DNA of 64,000 bases. Source: Hormiphora californensis. Lineage: Eukaryota; Ctenophora; Tentaculata; Cydippida; Pleurobrachiidae. Positions 45,699 through 60,189 of the stretch are shown piece after piece; within the stretch, counting starts at the first letter, position 1, and each line of letters starts with the position of its first letter. The stretch is from the NCBI GenBank assembly GCA_020137815.1, contig CM035359.1:7742882-7806881 (forward strand), given 5' to 3'. A program made the position numbers and the translations under genes. A model generated the notes under the pieces. That model was not told the origin of the DNA. It made no database searches and saw nothing but the letters and a program-made list of their open reading frames with translations.

Positions 45699-48140
45699 TT
45701 ATTTTTCTCCGTTTTCTGTGCTGAACTGCCGATTAAACATGCTCTGTACAGAGTAGATGTTCTTAGTCCCGGCTGCACCTTGTTCTCTCTCCTCCTTGTC
45801 TCCCTTAGCTGCTTCATCAACTAGATCACGTACAATTGAGGGGACACACATGAAACTTCCCTGGTGAACCTACAACAGGGTTAGGAGTAAGGAATGAACC
45901 TACAACAGGTTTTAGTCACGATTCTGCTTGTGTGATTTAGCCGTGTACTGCTGCAATGGACAGTCTATTCTAGGAGGAATAAGGATGTACCTGTTCAACC
46001 CTAATTAATGGTGGTAGATCTCAGTCAGTAAACATGTTTTCTAAAACAATATACCTCTGTGTTGTTCTTCTCTGTGTTACTTCTCTGTGTTGTACCTCTG
46101 TGTTGTAGCAACGAAGTCCAAGCTCCCGAGATTCGGTATGACCAAAGCCTTGTTTAGGCACAGAAAAGTCCACCCCTTCTTGTCTGGACATTAGTGCAAA
46201 TCCCATCGTTCCCTGGGGGCTAGTAGGGGCTAGGTTCACTGCGTAGCCAACTGAGTTGTAATACCTTGGGAGAGAGCTGTGTAGTAACAATTTATAATTT
46301 GGAAACATGGACTTCACTAGACCAACTGTAAGAAGAACGAACTATTTTCTATAGAACTAAACATCCAAATGTGTACGAGTACTAATATCAATCAAGGAAC
46401 AATTACCGCTCGTTTCTAAAATGTATCTTTCTCACCGGTGAAACATTTTCATGTGCTCCCCGAGTGCAGAATCGTTAATGAGGGGTGGTGGTTGCGCAAA
46501 ACAGATGACACCTTCCCACGTCACTAGATATTGGAGGCCGTGTAACAACTCTGCTACCACTACCTGTATAAGGAGGATGATGTAAAGCTATGTTCAATGC
46601 TCATACTAGTATATCATTAACTTTCCGGTGGTACCCGAGTAGTAACAAGGTTAATTGTTCAGATTAGTTTTACCTTGTGAGCAGGACTCTTGACGTCGGT
46701 GAACATGTCAACTATAATGCAATCAAACTTCTCCTTCCGCTTTTGTATCATCTATGGTGCAGTTTATAAGAAGTTGAGAAATAGAGACAGAAAATGGGAC
46801 TCTTGTAGTCCCAGGCCCAGCTAGAAACCTCACTCTTATCAATGTCAAAATACCATGAAACCATTGTGATTTTCGTACCAGAAGCGGATCTCCGATGACC
46901 ACCTCCACCTTTTCACTCCGTAGAGACTGAGTGCTGTCCTCAAAGTAGCGCATACTGAGATCGACTACCCTCTGATCCCGTTCCATTATTACCACCTGTA
47001 TCGGCGGGGCGGGGGGGGGGGGGTTGACTCATTAGGGGCATTACACACCAGTAAATAAAAATAAAAATAAAAATGTCCTCTCTAATTTTAACAGAGCCAA
47101 TCATTTCAACGTGCACAGGAGGATTTTAACGGGTTTAAAATTTAAAACATTTTTGATGATCAATTTCTGGGCAGGGGAAAACTCGAGTAGTTTATATGAA
47201 AATTTCCACCATATTTCCACGTGTACTGGCAAGAATGTCACTCAGTTAAATTTTGATCCCCCGCCTGTATGACATTTTATTCATTTTAAAAGCTCTCAAT
47301 AAAGGCTGTGTTAACTCGTTCAGACCCACTTTTTCATTTAACTTGTTAAAAGCGGGATAAAATGTACATTTAAAATATTTTCCCGCTTTCCCAAACCCCA
47401 GCCTACAAGATGTTCAACACAAGAAAGAAATTCATTGATTTAGCTGGAGAAAAGTACCCTGTTGACTGATGGATGTTTAAGAACCTCGCTTGCCACTCCC
47501 CCATCTCCTCCACCTATTATCAACACAGACTTGGGCTGGGAGTGGTTGGGAGCGTTACAGGTTGGGACTTGGGAGAGTTAGAAGTTGGGAGAGATAAAGG
47601 TTGGGAGAGTTAGAGGTTGGGAGTGTTAGATGTTGGGAGTGTTAGAGGTTGGGAGAGTTAGAGGTTGGGAGTGTTAGAGAATAAAATACTGTCATCCTAA
47701 TTTGCGTCCTTACAAGCACACTTGGATCTTGGTTATATGAACAGTCCAGCGGGTCTATCCTACCTCATATACCATACCAAGAGGCAGGTAAGCCATCATC
47801 TCACTATATAACCACCCATCTCGCTCCGTTTTTACCACCATCCTATCCAGAAGAAGGGCCCGCCCGTAGCTGGACGTCATCACTACACTTATCTTCTGGA
47901 AATCACTCTCCCCCGTGTAAAGAACCTAGAACGGGAAGGGCTGGGAGAATAAAACTAACTGATTTTCCTACACAACGTCAAGAAAAAGACCGAAACCCAA
48001 AATGAGGGAAGTCCTTGAATCAAAATGACCAGGTCAATGAAATGTACCTTTTCAAGTTTCAGACTGGTTGCTTTGGTGTGTTTGTCCGGGTGAGCCCATT
48101 CACTGTGCCAGTTCCCCGACCAAGTCTTATGGGAATTCAT
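45699..48140 (-). CDS. Spermidine/spermine-synthase-like aminopropyltransferase
   Basis: Eight exons: 48048-48140, 47764-47925, 47458-47535, 46879-46995, 46674-46751, 46436-46563, 46096-46325, 45699-45869; about 350 residues. I chose the in-frame ATG at 48138-48140. The N-terminal beta domain ([20 protein letters not shown]) and nucleotide site [17 protein letters not shown] match polyamine synthases. The C-terminus has [17 protein letters not shown], equivalent to the YYN.EVH..AF..P motif. The catalytic loop is unusual: IIVDMFTDV replaces the standard ITDSSDP, keeping one Asp. It may be a divergent paralogue. The junction between the sixth and seventh exons is off by one base with canonical sites. 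The seventh exon's donor lies in a local duplication (46052-46106). Confidence 0.8.
46052..46106. repeat. Duplicated 5' splice site at the spermidine-synthase seventh exon
   Basis: The word tacctctgtgttgt (minus strand acaacacagaggta) occurs at 46052 and 46093, with related cttctctgtgtt copies between. Two GT donors 41 bp apart result; only the proximal one joins the next exon in frame. Confidence 0.8.
47555..47690. repeat. 16-bp minisatellite in a spermidine-synthase intron
   Basis: About eight imperfect copies of gttgggagagttagag between the exons at 47764 and 47535. Confidence 0.85.
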
Positions 48141-49960
48141 GGCAGCACTCACTGGTTGCCTGGCTGCTAAACTAAACAACTGGGGGCAGAGACTTCTAGG
48201 AAATGTTGCCAACCATGATAGTTCAAAAATTGGTGAACATGAAAATTATTAAACTAATGTCTGAACTCTCATCTCAGGAGAAGAACAGGTCCTTCTTGAG
48301 AGGTTCAAGATTAGCATAGCCATAATGAAAACAACAATACACAATAAAATAATCATAGCAAGCTGTTGAAGCAGTTAATGTAGGGTAGACTGAAATGTGC
48401 AAACCAACTTACACAGTTTCACACTAGGTACTCGCACAGTTTACACGCCCGGGTTATCAAATATCAACATCCAGGAACTGAGAACTCGAACACACAGTCA
48501 CACACCCTTTTTGGCTCCATTGCAACCTATTCTCGTGATGTGAGATCTGTCAGGCCAATGCTCTGACAGTGTGAGATCGATCTCAGGTATCCATGTGGGC
48601 AAACACCTTTTCAGTTAGAACAGTTTCTTCAATTCTTCATCTCCATTTCCTGACTACTCCTGTTTCCAGACTTCAGCAGAGTTACACACAGCTCAGTTTT
48701 CTTACCATTCGCCAAGTCTGTAATAGGAGAATTGCCATGCTAGTGCTACGCGTCTGTCCATTCCGCCCCAATTCAAGCGCCCTTCGGGCTCGCGTAAGCT
48801 GAAAGCTCACGCGTACATGAGTGCTTCACAAAGCCTCATGAAGCCTCCTGCCTCAAGAGGCCTCATGCCATGCCATGCTACGCAGTCTGTCTATTCGGCA
48901 CTTTAAGCGCCTCGGACAGCTCGCTTTCGCTCGCCCTTCGGCCCGATGCATCGCGATGTGAGAGCTGGTAGAAAAGGAACATGTCAATCATGAAGCCTCA
49001 TGAGGCCCTGAAACATGAGGCCTCATGAGGCACGTCATGAGGCAAATGGAAACGTTCTTCCGACTAACAAAAATTCTTTTTTCGTTTTTCCTCATATTGG
49101 TACGCGCAAATACAACGCCGCGCTAAAAGAAACAAATTTTACTGAGCCGCGCTCTCAACAGCCTTACTAGTGGAAGCTCTTACGGTAATTCCCACGCACC
49201 GTGGGAACATTTCCCACGCCGCGCCCTCTTTTCCCACGCTTTGCTTTCGACGCGCAAAAAATTATCGCGCGTGACGTCTACTAAAATGTTGAGGATGCAG
49301 TTGTTAACAACATTGGGCCAATTTGGGTAGCGCCGCGAACATCGGAGCACTGCAGCAGCAGCACGTCACTGAGAATTTCGTTACAATCACACTGCACACA
49401 CATGCCACATTGCATCAATGGATTGCATCATTGACGTTGGAACATCAATGAGGAACAGTTCGGTGGAAGGGAAACCAGTCCAAGAGTGCTGTCATGGCTG
49501 TAACCAGCCCCAGCGTCGTCTAATTACAACGATAAAGTATGAAAGTTTCACCCTCCGCCGAAACATTCCTAATTGATATATTGGGTACAAAATAAATATT
49601 CTTTGATTAGATGGATTTATAACAAATTGAACGCAAAGTTCTAAGAAGACAGATCACAAACAATTGTTAACTTTCTGGACACTACTTATCGATCACAATA
49701 TATGTATGTATATAATATTCTCAAAGAGTTTTGTTCAAACCCTAGAACATGGTAAAAAGAGTTCGTGATCTGATATCCTAATCTAACGATAATTATAGTC
49801 CTATAAATCTCAATTTACAGCAGCATCTTGTAGGGAATGCGGACAGTGACAGCTCCGTGTCTAACTTTAGTAGACGTGTCCGATGTCCGTACCGTAGTTA
49901 GTCGAATTCCGTTATATTATTATGGGAAACGGGTCTAACGGCTGATTCAAGGCATCGATT
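48141..49960. other. Intergenic region with palindromic repeats
   Basis: 48780-49040 is packed with cctcatgaggc-type palindromes. 49167-49200 (agtggaagctcttacggtaa) recurs inverted at 53875-53897, so a dispersed repeat covers at least 49100-49270. The rest is AT-rich. I saw no exon, but small exons could be missed. Confidence 0.55.
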
Positions 49961-50861
49961 TTAGATACACATATCTTGTAGATGGGATGATATTAATCGT
50001 CTAGAGAGGGTGTTGTAACCAGTACTCGGCATAATCCTGGGAGGGGGAGGGAATGTTAGTTAAAAGAGCGTCCAGTACCATGCTCCTTTCATAATTTGGT
50101 TTATCGACTATTCAAAAAGACAACCGTCTAGCTGAGAAAGAGACACAAATCATCTCTTCTGAGAAGGGATGATTTCAGTCTTCTCCGCTTCCTTCCTTAT
50201 CTTAATGTGTCACATGGGGTGGGCCTCTATCAGAAATGACAAGAATCAATAATTTTGTACCTCTCATCTGGCCGGGATCCGAAGTGGCGGGGCAAATAAA
50301 ATGTGGTTTGAATGGGAGCCTCTCTCATTATCTCTAGTGCTCGGTCGTGGGTACAGTTAGTCAGGACCTGCAAGGAGAGCTGTTATTACATATCTAGGTA
50401 TGTATGATTGTGTAAAAATTCCCTCTTATTCCCTCTCCTGAATTCCCCTCGACAATGTTCTTATGTTACATTTGTTCGCGGCGTGGTGAAGCAGGGTGGA
50501 ACAAGACAATCAGGTTCAGTACTCACCAGCTACACTGAGCAGTGTATCCTTAGGTATAATCTCAGTCGCCACTGCAGGACTACTCAACACCCTGATACAG
50601 CCCTGGAGTGTGTCGCTACCTCCCTGAATCAGAATGCAGAATGGTGATGCCAAGAGCCTGCCGAACTATTGTCACCGTCACTATTTGTTCGTAGTGTAGA
50701 GTTTTACTGATCGTCAAACCTAGAGGATGAACAGGGATTAGAGAGATCTGCACTCGGTATCAGGGGAGTGTGAGCAGGTTGTTATGTTCTGAGTTCTGAC
50801 CCTCCTAAAAATTTGTAAACACACACAACAAGAATCCCATTCAAAAGAAAGACTATGAAAT

Positions 50862-50933
<72 letters not shown>

Positions 50934-53420
50934 TCCATCTCCATCTCCATCTCCATCTCCATCTCCATCTCCATCTCCATCTCCATCTCCATCTCCATCT
51001 CCATCTCCATCTCCATCTCCATCTCCATCTCCATCTCCATCTCCATCTCCATCTCCATCTCCATCTCCATCTCCATCTCCATCTCCATCTCCATCTCCAT
51101 CTCCATCTCCATCTCCATCTCCATCTCCATCTCCATCTCCATCTCCATCTCCATCTCCATCTCCATCTCCATCTCCATCTCCATCTCCATCTCCATCTCC
51201 ATCTCCATCTCCATCTCCATCTCCATCTCCATCTCCATCTCCATCTCCATCTCCATCTCCATCTCCATCTCCATCTCCATCTCCATCTCCATCTCCATCT
51301 CCATCTCCATCTCCTAAAATCCGTGTGTCGTCACTTCTCTACCTCATCTCCACTACCTTGTTTCTACCGAACCCCGGGGTAATGGGCGACCGGATCTAAA
51401 TTATGATGGCACACCGACTAGGAGGGAAGCCCCTGCACCCAACCCTTGTCCATCTCCATCTCCATCTCCATCTCCATCTCTATCTCCATCTCTATCTCTA
51501 TCTCTATCTCCATCTCCATCTCTATCTCTATCTCTATCTCTATCTCTATCTCTATCTCCATCTCTATCTCTATCTCTATCTCCATCTCTATCTCTAACAA
51601 TTCTCCCTCCCTACTCACGGCGGAGTAACTTTTCAGCTACTATAGTGTAACTTAGCCTACAGTGCAACAAGGTCGAACAAGGCAAGGCAGGGGGTGTGAT
51701 TTGATCGATACTGGAACTGGTAAGAGATTATAGCAAGTAGCAACGTGTGATCTGAAACTTACTCATGAGTGGTAAGTGCACTGCTATCTCCATCCCCGAT
51801 ATTAAAGAGCATCTCCAGCTCTGCATCGGATGGGGGCACTGGACAAGATTGGCATTCATTACAGTTAGTCGGACCCTATTCTTGCATGGTCGTAGTAGGC
51901 TGCCTGTTCGAATGATAGGCCACTAACGGGGACATCGTTTATTGCAGGGACAACGTCACCCGACCGGAGACGGCCATCTTGGTATATTAGACCTGGGGGA
52001 AGAGGTGAGGTCAGTCAAGACTAGATCTGGTGAAGAGAGGATCAGGACCTGGTGATGGATATGTAATCAATAAACCTGGGTTTATATGTAGCGGGTCACC
52101 CGCTAGGGTGATTCGCTGCACCATATACTGCCCGACCTGCGAAGCAGGGAGGGTGGTATATGGTATAAAACCCTACCAAAGGGAGGGGTTTATACTTTAT
52201 ATAAGCAAGGATTTATTGATTATAAGTTTTAGCGGCAAAAACATCCTTGCTTTTAATAGCGGGCGGGGTATATCAGACAAATTTTCACCCGCTGACATTC
52301 ATATAGGGAAATGGAAGTGAATTTGATACTTTGTTCAAGTGCTCACACTTGCACTCTATGTTCCAAAATCCCCCTCTAAACTATATACAGCGTGCACTAA
52401 CCTGTTGACACGATATTCTTGACAGCAAGATGTTCCTGTTCATTTAGACAGAGCGTCATACCAAGCCTGGAATTATTTTCTCTCACAAACTCTACCACAA
52501 AGGGCCGATCCAAATATCTGTCCATCATATTGTACAGAGATGGTCGTGGTGTCGGGTAGATACACAGTGGTTTTACTAAACGATCTTCAACCTAGAGGAT
52601 GATAGGGAGAGTTAATATTGTGCCTAGCTGTTAATAACTTTTTCATAGACATACAGTCGGACCCCGATTTAGTGGCATCCTCGGGGAAAAAATCCTGCCA
52701 CTAAATCGGGGGCCACTAAATCGGGGTCCGACTGTATTGCCAATCTCCCTCTTGTGACTTGACTAGATGATAGACTTGACTAGATGATAGAATATGTAGG
52801 TCATAGGTGCCCAGTGGAAAACCCCAACGGGGCACCTACCTATTCTATAATCTAGTGTGTGATCAGGTTACATAGTACCAATGGTACCGTACCATTCGAT
52901 CTAGTCTCTCTGTAGGGCCGTATCTTCACAGTTAGGAATCTTTTCTTAACATTTTTGTAGATTCTTAGTGCTCCCTCGTGAGACACAGGGACGGCACTCG
53001 TGGATGTCCGGGTGTCCGCGGACACCCAGGCCAAAAAGACGGAGAAAGAAAAGAAAAAATGGAAAAAACCAAAAAGAATGGTGCTCCAACCACAATTTAC
53101 AATTACTACAGAGTACAGAAGGGCAATTCTTTATCTTGTGTTAAAGTCGGATTTTTTGAAACTGTCACCCCCCTGAAATAACAAAATTTGCCATATCTCC
53201 GGTTCCTGATAAGATAGAGACTTGAAATTTGGAGGTTCGGAAGAACTTAGCAAGATCTTCGTAACCTCCAAATTTCAAGTTTCTATCTCGTCAGGAACCG
53301 GATTTATGGTCATTTACGAAATTTGAAAATACCCAGGGGGGTGACAGTTTCAAAAAATCCGACTTTACCTGTTTAGAGGTGAGCATCAGCAGCTGCAGCC
53401 CCATCTGAATGTCTTTCTTT
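49961..53420 (-). CDS. PDZ-domain protein gene (partial model)
   Basis: Probable exons on the minus strand: about 53369-53420 (tentative), 52402-52591, 51763-51838, about 50528-50706, 50261-50367, 49961-50036. The clearest domain is a PDZ fold: [12 protein letters not shown] (carboxylate-binding loop), [15 protein letters not shown] and [15 protein letters not shown]. An earlier segment, [19 protein letters not shown], may be a second diverged PDZ domain. The last exon ends [14 protein letters not shown] and beyond, before TAA. Two spots do not keep frame: after HSDSG, where one G in a GGG run is surplus, and at the junction into the exon at 50367. Either the gene is decaying or the assembly has errors here, beside a long microsatellite. 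The 5' end is uncertain and identity beyond PDZ is unknown. Confidence 0.5.
50862..51315 (+). repeat. (CT)n then (CATCTC)n microsatellite, about 450 bp
   Basis: About 66 bp of CT repeat is followed by roughly 64 uninterrupted CATCTC hexamers, within an intron of the PDZ gene. Six-frame ORFs through it (poly-SP, poly-HL, poly-ME) are artefacts. Confidence 0.97.
51448..51596 (+). repeat. (CATCTC/TATCTC)n microsatellite
   Basis: A second, more diverged hexamer array mixing CATCTC and TATCTC, 130 bp after the first and probably derived from it. Confidence 0.95.
52653..52735. mobile_element. Short palindromic MITE family E
   Basis: Ends acagtcggaccccgatttag and its complement; 83 bp, with an extra partial copy of the arm (ccactaaatcggggg) inside. 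Confidence 0.85.
53154..53365. mobile_element. MITE family C, copy 1
   Basis: 212 bp, ends aagtcggattttttgaaact and the complement, flanked by TA on both sides (53152-53153, 53366-53367). The interior is a second palindrome around 53210-53285. Confidence 0.9.
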
Positions 53421-53458
53421 TATGTAGGGAAACAACGAATCAAAGGAGCTTTGTCTAA

Positions 53459-53730
53459 AGTCGAATTTTTTAATCAAGGGACAGAGGGGGCCGCGCATTC
53501 AGAGGGGTCGCGCGGCTTTGTATTTGCGCGTGATAGTCGAGATCAAGTTCCTGGCAATCTTAAGACTTGAACCCGGAAGCGTTGGAAAGATAATTTTAAG
53601 ACCTTTTCAACGCAACCAAGATCAAGTCTTTATCTTATCAGGAAGAGGAGATATGAGCGAAAACATTTAGCACGCGCAAAAAGACTTTGTAAATGCGCGG
53701 CCCCCTGTCCCTTGATTAAAAAATTCGACT
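53459..53730. mobile_element. MITE family B, copy 2 (272 bp)
   Basis: Same length and, by eye, same sequence as 33929-34200, implying very recent movement. 53731-53950 is GC-poor filler that includes the inverted copy of the 49167 repeat. Confidence 0.92.
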
Positions 53731-53959
53731 ATAAAGAGTAAAAACTAAAAACTGAATCGAAGAAACGATAAAAATTTGAGAAATCCACGCGCAGCCCAGC
53801 TGTTTTGTCAGCACTGTATATGCTTTCGGCGTGGGAAAAATGCGCGCAGCGTGAGAATTTCCCACGCTCGTGGGAATTACCGTAAGAGCTTCCACTATAC
53901 TGCGCGGCTCTTTTATATTATAATTTAAATTAAATAGTGATCGCGATCGATGCACGGCA

Positions 53960-54385
53960 GGGCGCGATTAAAGTCGGATTTTTTGAAACTGTCACCCCCC
54001 TTTTCGTGCGCGGAATGTTTTTGCGCGTCACATCACATGTTAACGTGTGGTGTGCGCGTCAAAATTGATAAATTTCACATGCGCGGTCATTTTGGGGTGA
54101 CAGTTTCAAAAAATCCGACTTTATAATCTGGGTGCCTTGGAGCCTGTTTACAGGTGCGCGCTACCAAAAGAGTACACTTAGACCGACTTTTTTCAAACGG
54201 CTATAGCCATGCAACCACATGGCCAATTTGAGTAAACTAAACGGTATCTGTTAGAGAATCGATAGCCCTAACCGATAACCCCTAACCAAACCCTAACCAG
54301 ACCCTAACGGATAGCCCTAACCCGTCGCGCGCGCTAAAACTACGAATTGTTAGCAATGAAAGGCACCCAGATTTTAACGTTTTCC
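53960..54385. mobile_element. Mutator-like MITE X1, copy 2, split by MITE C
   Basis: Left end gggcgcgatta, then a family C MITE (53971-54121, TA-flanked), then taatctgggtgcc and the rest of X1 to cagattttaacgttttcc. The 9-bp word tgcacggca lies at both edges (53951-53959 and 54386-54394). Confidence 0.88.
53971..54121. mobile_element. MITE family C, copy 2, nested in X1
   Basis: 151 bp, same ends as 53154-53365 but a different interior; TA at 53969-53970 and 54122-54123. Removing it restores the X1 sequence seen at 33231. Confidence 0.9.
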
Positions 54386-54394
54386 TGCACGGCA

Positions 54395-54643
54395 GGCCAG
54401 CGTTAAAATCTGGGTGTTTCGTGAGTGCTGACAAACGGTTTTTTAGGGTTAGGGCTAAAGTAGGGTTAGGGTTAGGGTTGGGGTTTGGGTTGGGGTTAGG
54501 CCTTGACATTCCCTACCAGATAAACTTTGAATTAGCCAAAACGGTTGAGTGGTTCGGCGGTTAGAGCCGTTTTAGTGAATCAACTTTTTTGGCAGCGCGC
54601 ACCTGTAAACAGGCCACCAAACACCCAGATCGTAACGGCGCCC
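54395..54643. mobile_element. Mutator-like MITE X2, copy 3
   Basis: 249 bp, ends ggccagcgttaaaatctggg and cagatcgtaacggcgccc. A third tgcacggca follows at 54644-54652. The telomere-like tract is at 54443-54500. The element ends 39 bp before the PAM17 start codon. Confidence 0.9.
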
Positions 54644-54682
54644 TGCACGGCAGATACACTTTCTTTATTCTTAGGTTTGGCC

Positions 54683-55802
54683 ATGATTTGGTCACATTCG
54701 ATACGCCGCTGTAGCTCATTATTATGGAGGCCATATCACCGATGTTTTGCTACAACTTCAGCAGAATCAATACTTCCCACTTCCCAAGTTTTGGAAATTG
54801 ACAAAGAAACACAAAATCGGATCAGACTCATTTGCAGAAGATACAGCCCTATTCAATATCGGCTTGCCATGCCCTTTGCAGAGTATGCCTCATTCAAGCA
54901 TAAGTTAAAAATGTGGAAGAGGGCAGTTGGGGTTGGTGGATACACGCTAAGCCTATTTGTTTGTGTCCAAATTTCGCCGCTTCTCATTCCACAGATAACG
55001 ACAGGAGAACCAATCGCCCTCTTGTGAGTGTTTCCATAAATTAAAGGTAAACCAAAACTACTGTGACCCTGACTTGGGTTTTGTGAAATTTCCCACGGTC
55101 ATAGCTCCACTCCCTGATGAGAGACCTGAAATTTGTTTTGTAGAAAAAACTCCTTACAAAACAAATTTCAAATCTCTATCTTATCAGGGGGTGGAGCTAT
55201 GGCCGTCTAAAATCCGGTCGTACGCATGAAGGGCCATAGTAGATTTGGTTTACCTTTAATTTTATTGACTGTATTCTTCCATTAACATCGCTATTAAATT
55301 GCCGTAAACTGATATACTTTTCAGTGGAATTGAAGGTCTTGATCCCATGTTCGTTGGAATGGTCGGCTCTACTGTTATTGGAATACTCTCAGCTTGGATG
55401 TCTTTCGCTGCCTATCCCACTGTCCGCCTGACACTCAGTGGAGCCGAGGTCAAGGGAAACTATCTTGAGGTATTGTTTTCTGTTGTAGTACATAGTATGG
55501 ACAAATTGTTTTCATATTCACGTCATAGCTACACATTTTATTTTTTACTGATTCAGCCTTACAGAATTTAATATTACAATTCTAAAGTTCTGCTGCTTCA
55601 ACAGAGAGAAAGAGATCTGAACCGGCGACTAAACAAGTACCGGTGCATCGAGCAGGCGGAGGTAGGCCATGATGACGATTACTACGGAGACAAAATTCGA
55701 GACCTGTCTGATTACCGATACTGGGTGCGGGTGCAACAAATAAAACACGAGAGTGCTACAAAGAGGAAGGAAGCTAAATTATTTCAATTTAAAAACAATT
55801 GA
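54683..55802 (+). CDS. PAM17: Pam17-like subunit of the mitochondrial presequence-translocase motor
   Basis: Exons 54683-55023, 55325-55469, 55605-55802; 227 residues with phases agreeing. In yeast, Pam17 sits in the inner membrane and helps organise the TIM23 import motor. The N-terminus (MIWSHSIRRCSSLLWR) is rich in Arg/Ser with no acids, as in matrix-targeting presequences. A basic FKHKLKMWKRAVGVGG stretch leads into membrane segment 1 (about residues 84-105), then GLDPMFVGMVGSTVIGIL and segment 2. The matrix-side end DDDYYGDKIRDLSDYRYWVR fits the yeast pattern PDYYGEKI..L..Y..WLR. Similarity is from memory, but the order of features and two membrane segments agree. The 5' flank is transposon sequence to within 39 bp of the ATG; intron 1 is mostly a MITE. 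WDR5 starts 133 bp downstream. Confidence 0.8.
55041..55259. mobile_element. MITE family D in PAM17 intron 1
   Basis: Ends ttaaaggtaaaccaaa and tttggtttacctttaa. The internal palindrome pairs gaaatttgttttgta with tacaaaacaaatttc around 55127-55165. It fills about 70 per cent of the intron. Confidence 0.88.
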
Positions 55803-55935
55803 GGACAATGTTTTAGTTTAAAATAATATCAAGTAACTTTTTAACACTTTTTCTATGAGATTTTGAAGTGTTTTCACTTGATCCGATTTTTACGCTATAA
55901 TCAAAACCGTGTTCTCCCTCCCTCCACAAGACATT

Positions 55936-59676
<3,741 letters not shown>

Positions 59677-60189
59677 AGGAAGGGAGACAATAATAAAATA
59701 GCATAACACTGCGCTCAGCTACACACACAACAAGACGAAGCACAATCAGTTATTAATATTATCGCAATTTATTTTCCGTTATTGTTTTACATATAAACAC
59801 GATACATTGTTTTAACACCCGAGTTTTCGTATTATCATTATATTCCCACTGTGAACAATTTTAAGAGTGGCACGCCGTTTTTTCTCACAAAACTTAATGG
59901 ATAAGCAGGGAATATAGTACCATCAGAACCATTGCTACGGCATCGAACATTTTTAATTCTGCCTTGTTCATTAGTTATGACGTATGTTCATTGATCATTA
60001 TTTTGACTTTTTTATATTACTCTACAGCAAAATCTGTACATTGTGGATCCACTAAGTTTTGTGAAAAAACACGGCGTCCACGTCCTACTCTTCCATACTG
60101 TTTATCCTCTCACTTGAAAGTTTATACTCATCCAACATTATATCATGTTACCTAAAAACTGATCTATTTTAGAAGGATATGAAACTACC
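59677..60189. other. WDR5-TBC1D23 intergenic region
   Basis: AT-rich, 513 bp, with no exon recognised. An acceptor-like ttttag at 60167-60172 suggests an untranslated TBC1D23 first exon further upstream. Confidence 0.5.

Noticed and set aside
50738-51399. Poly-ME, poly-SP and poly-HL ORFs
   Set aside because: Products of the CATCTC/CT microsatellite, which lies in an intron.
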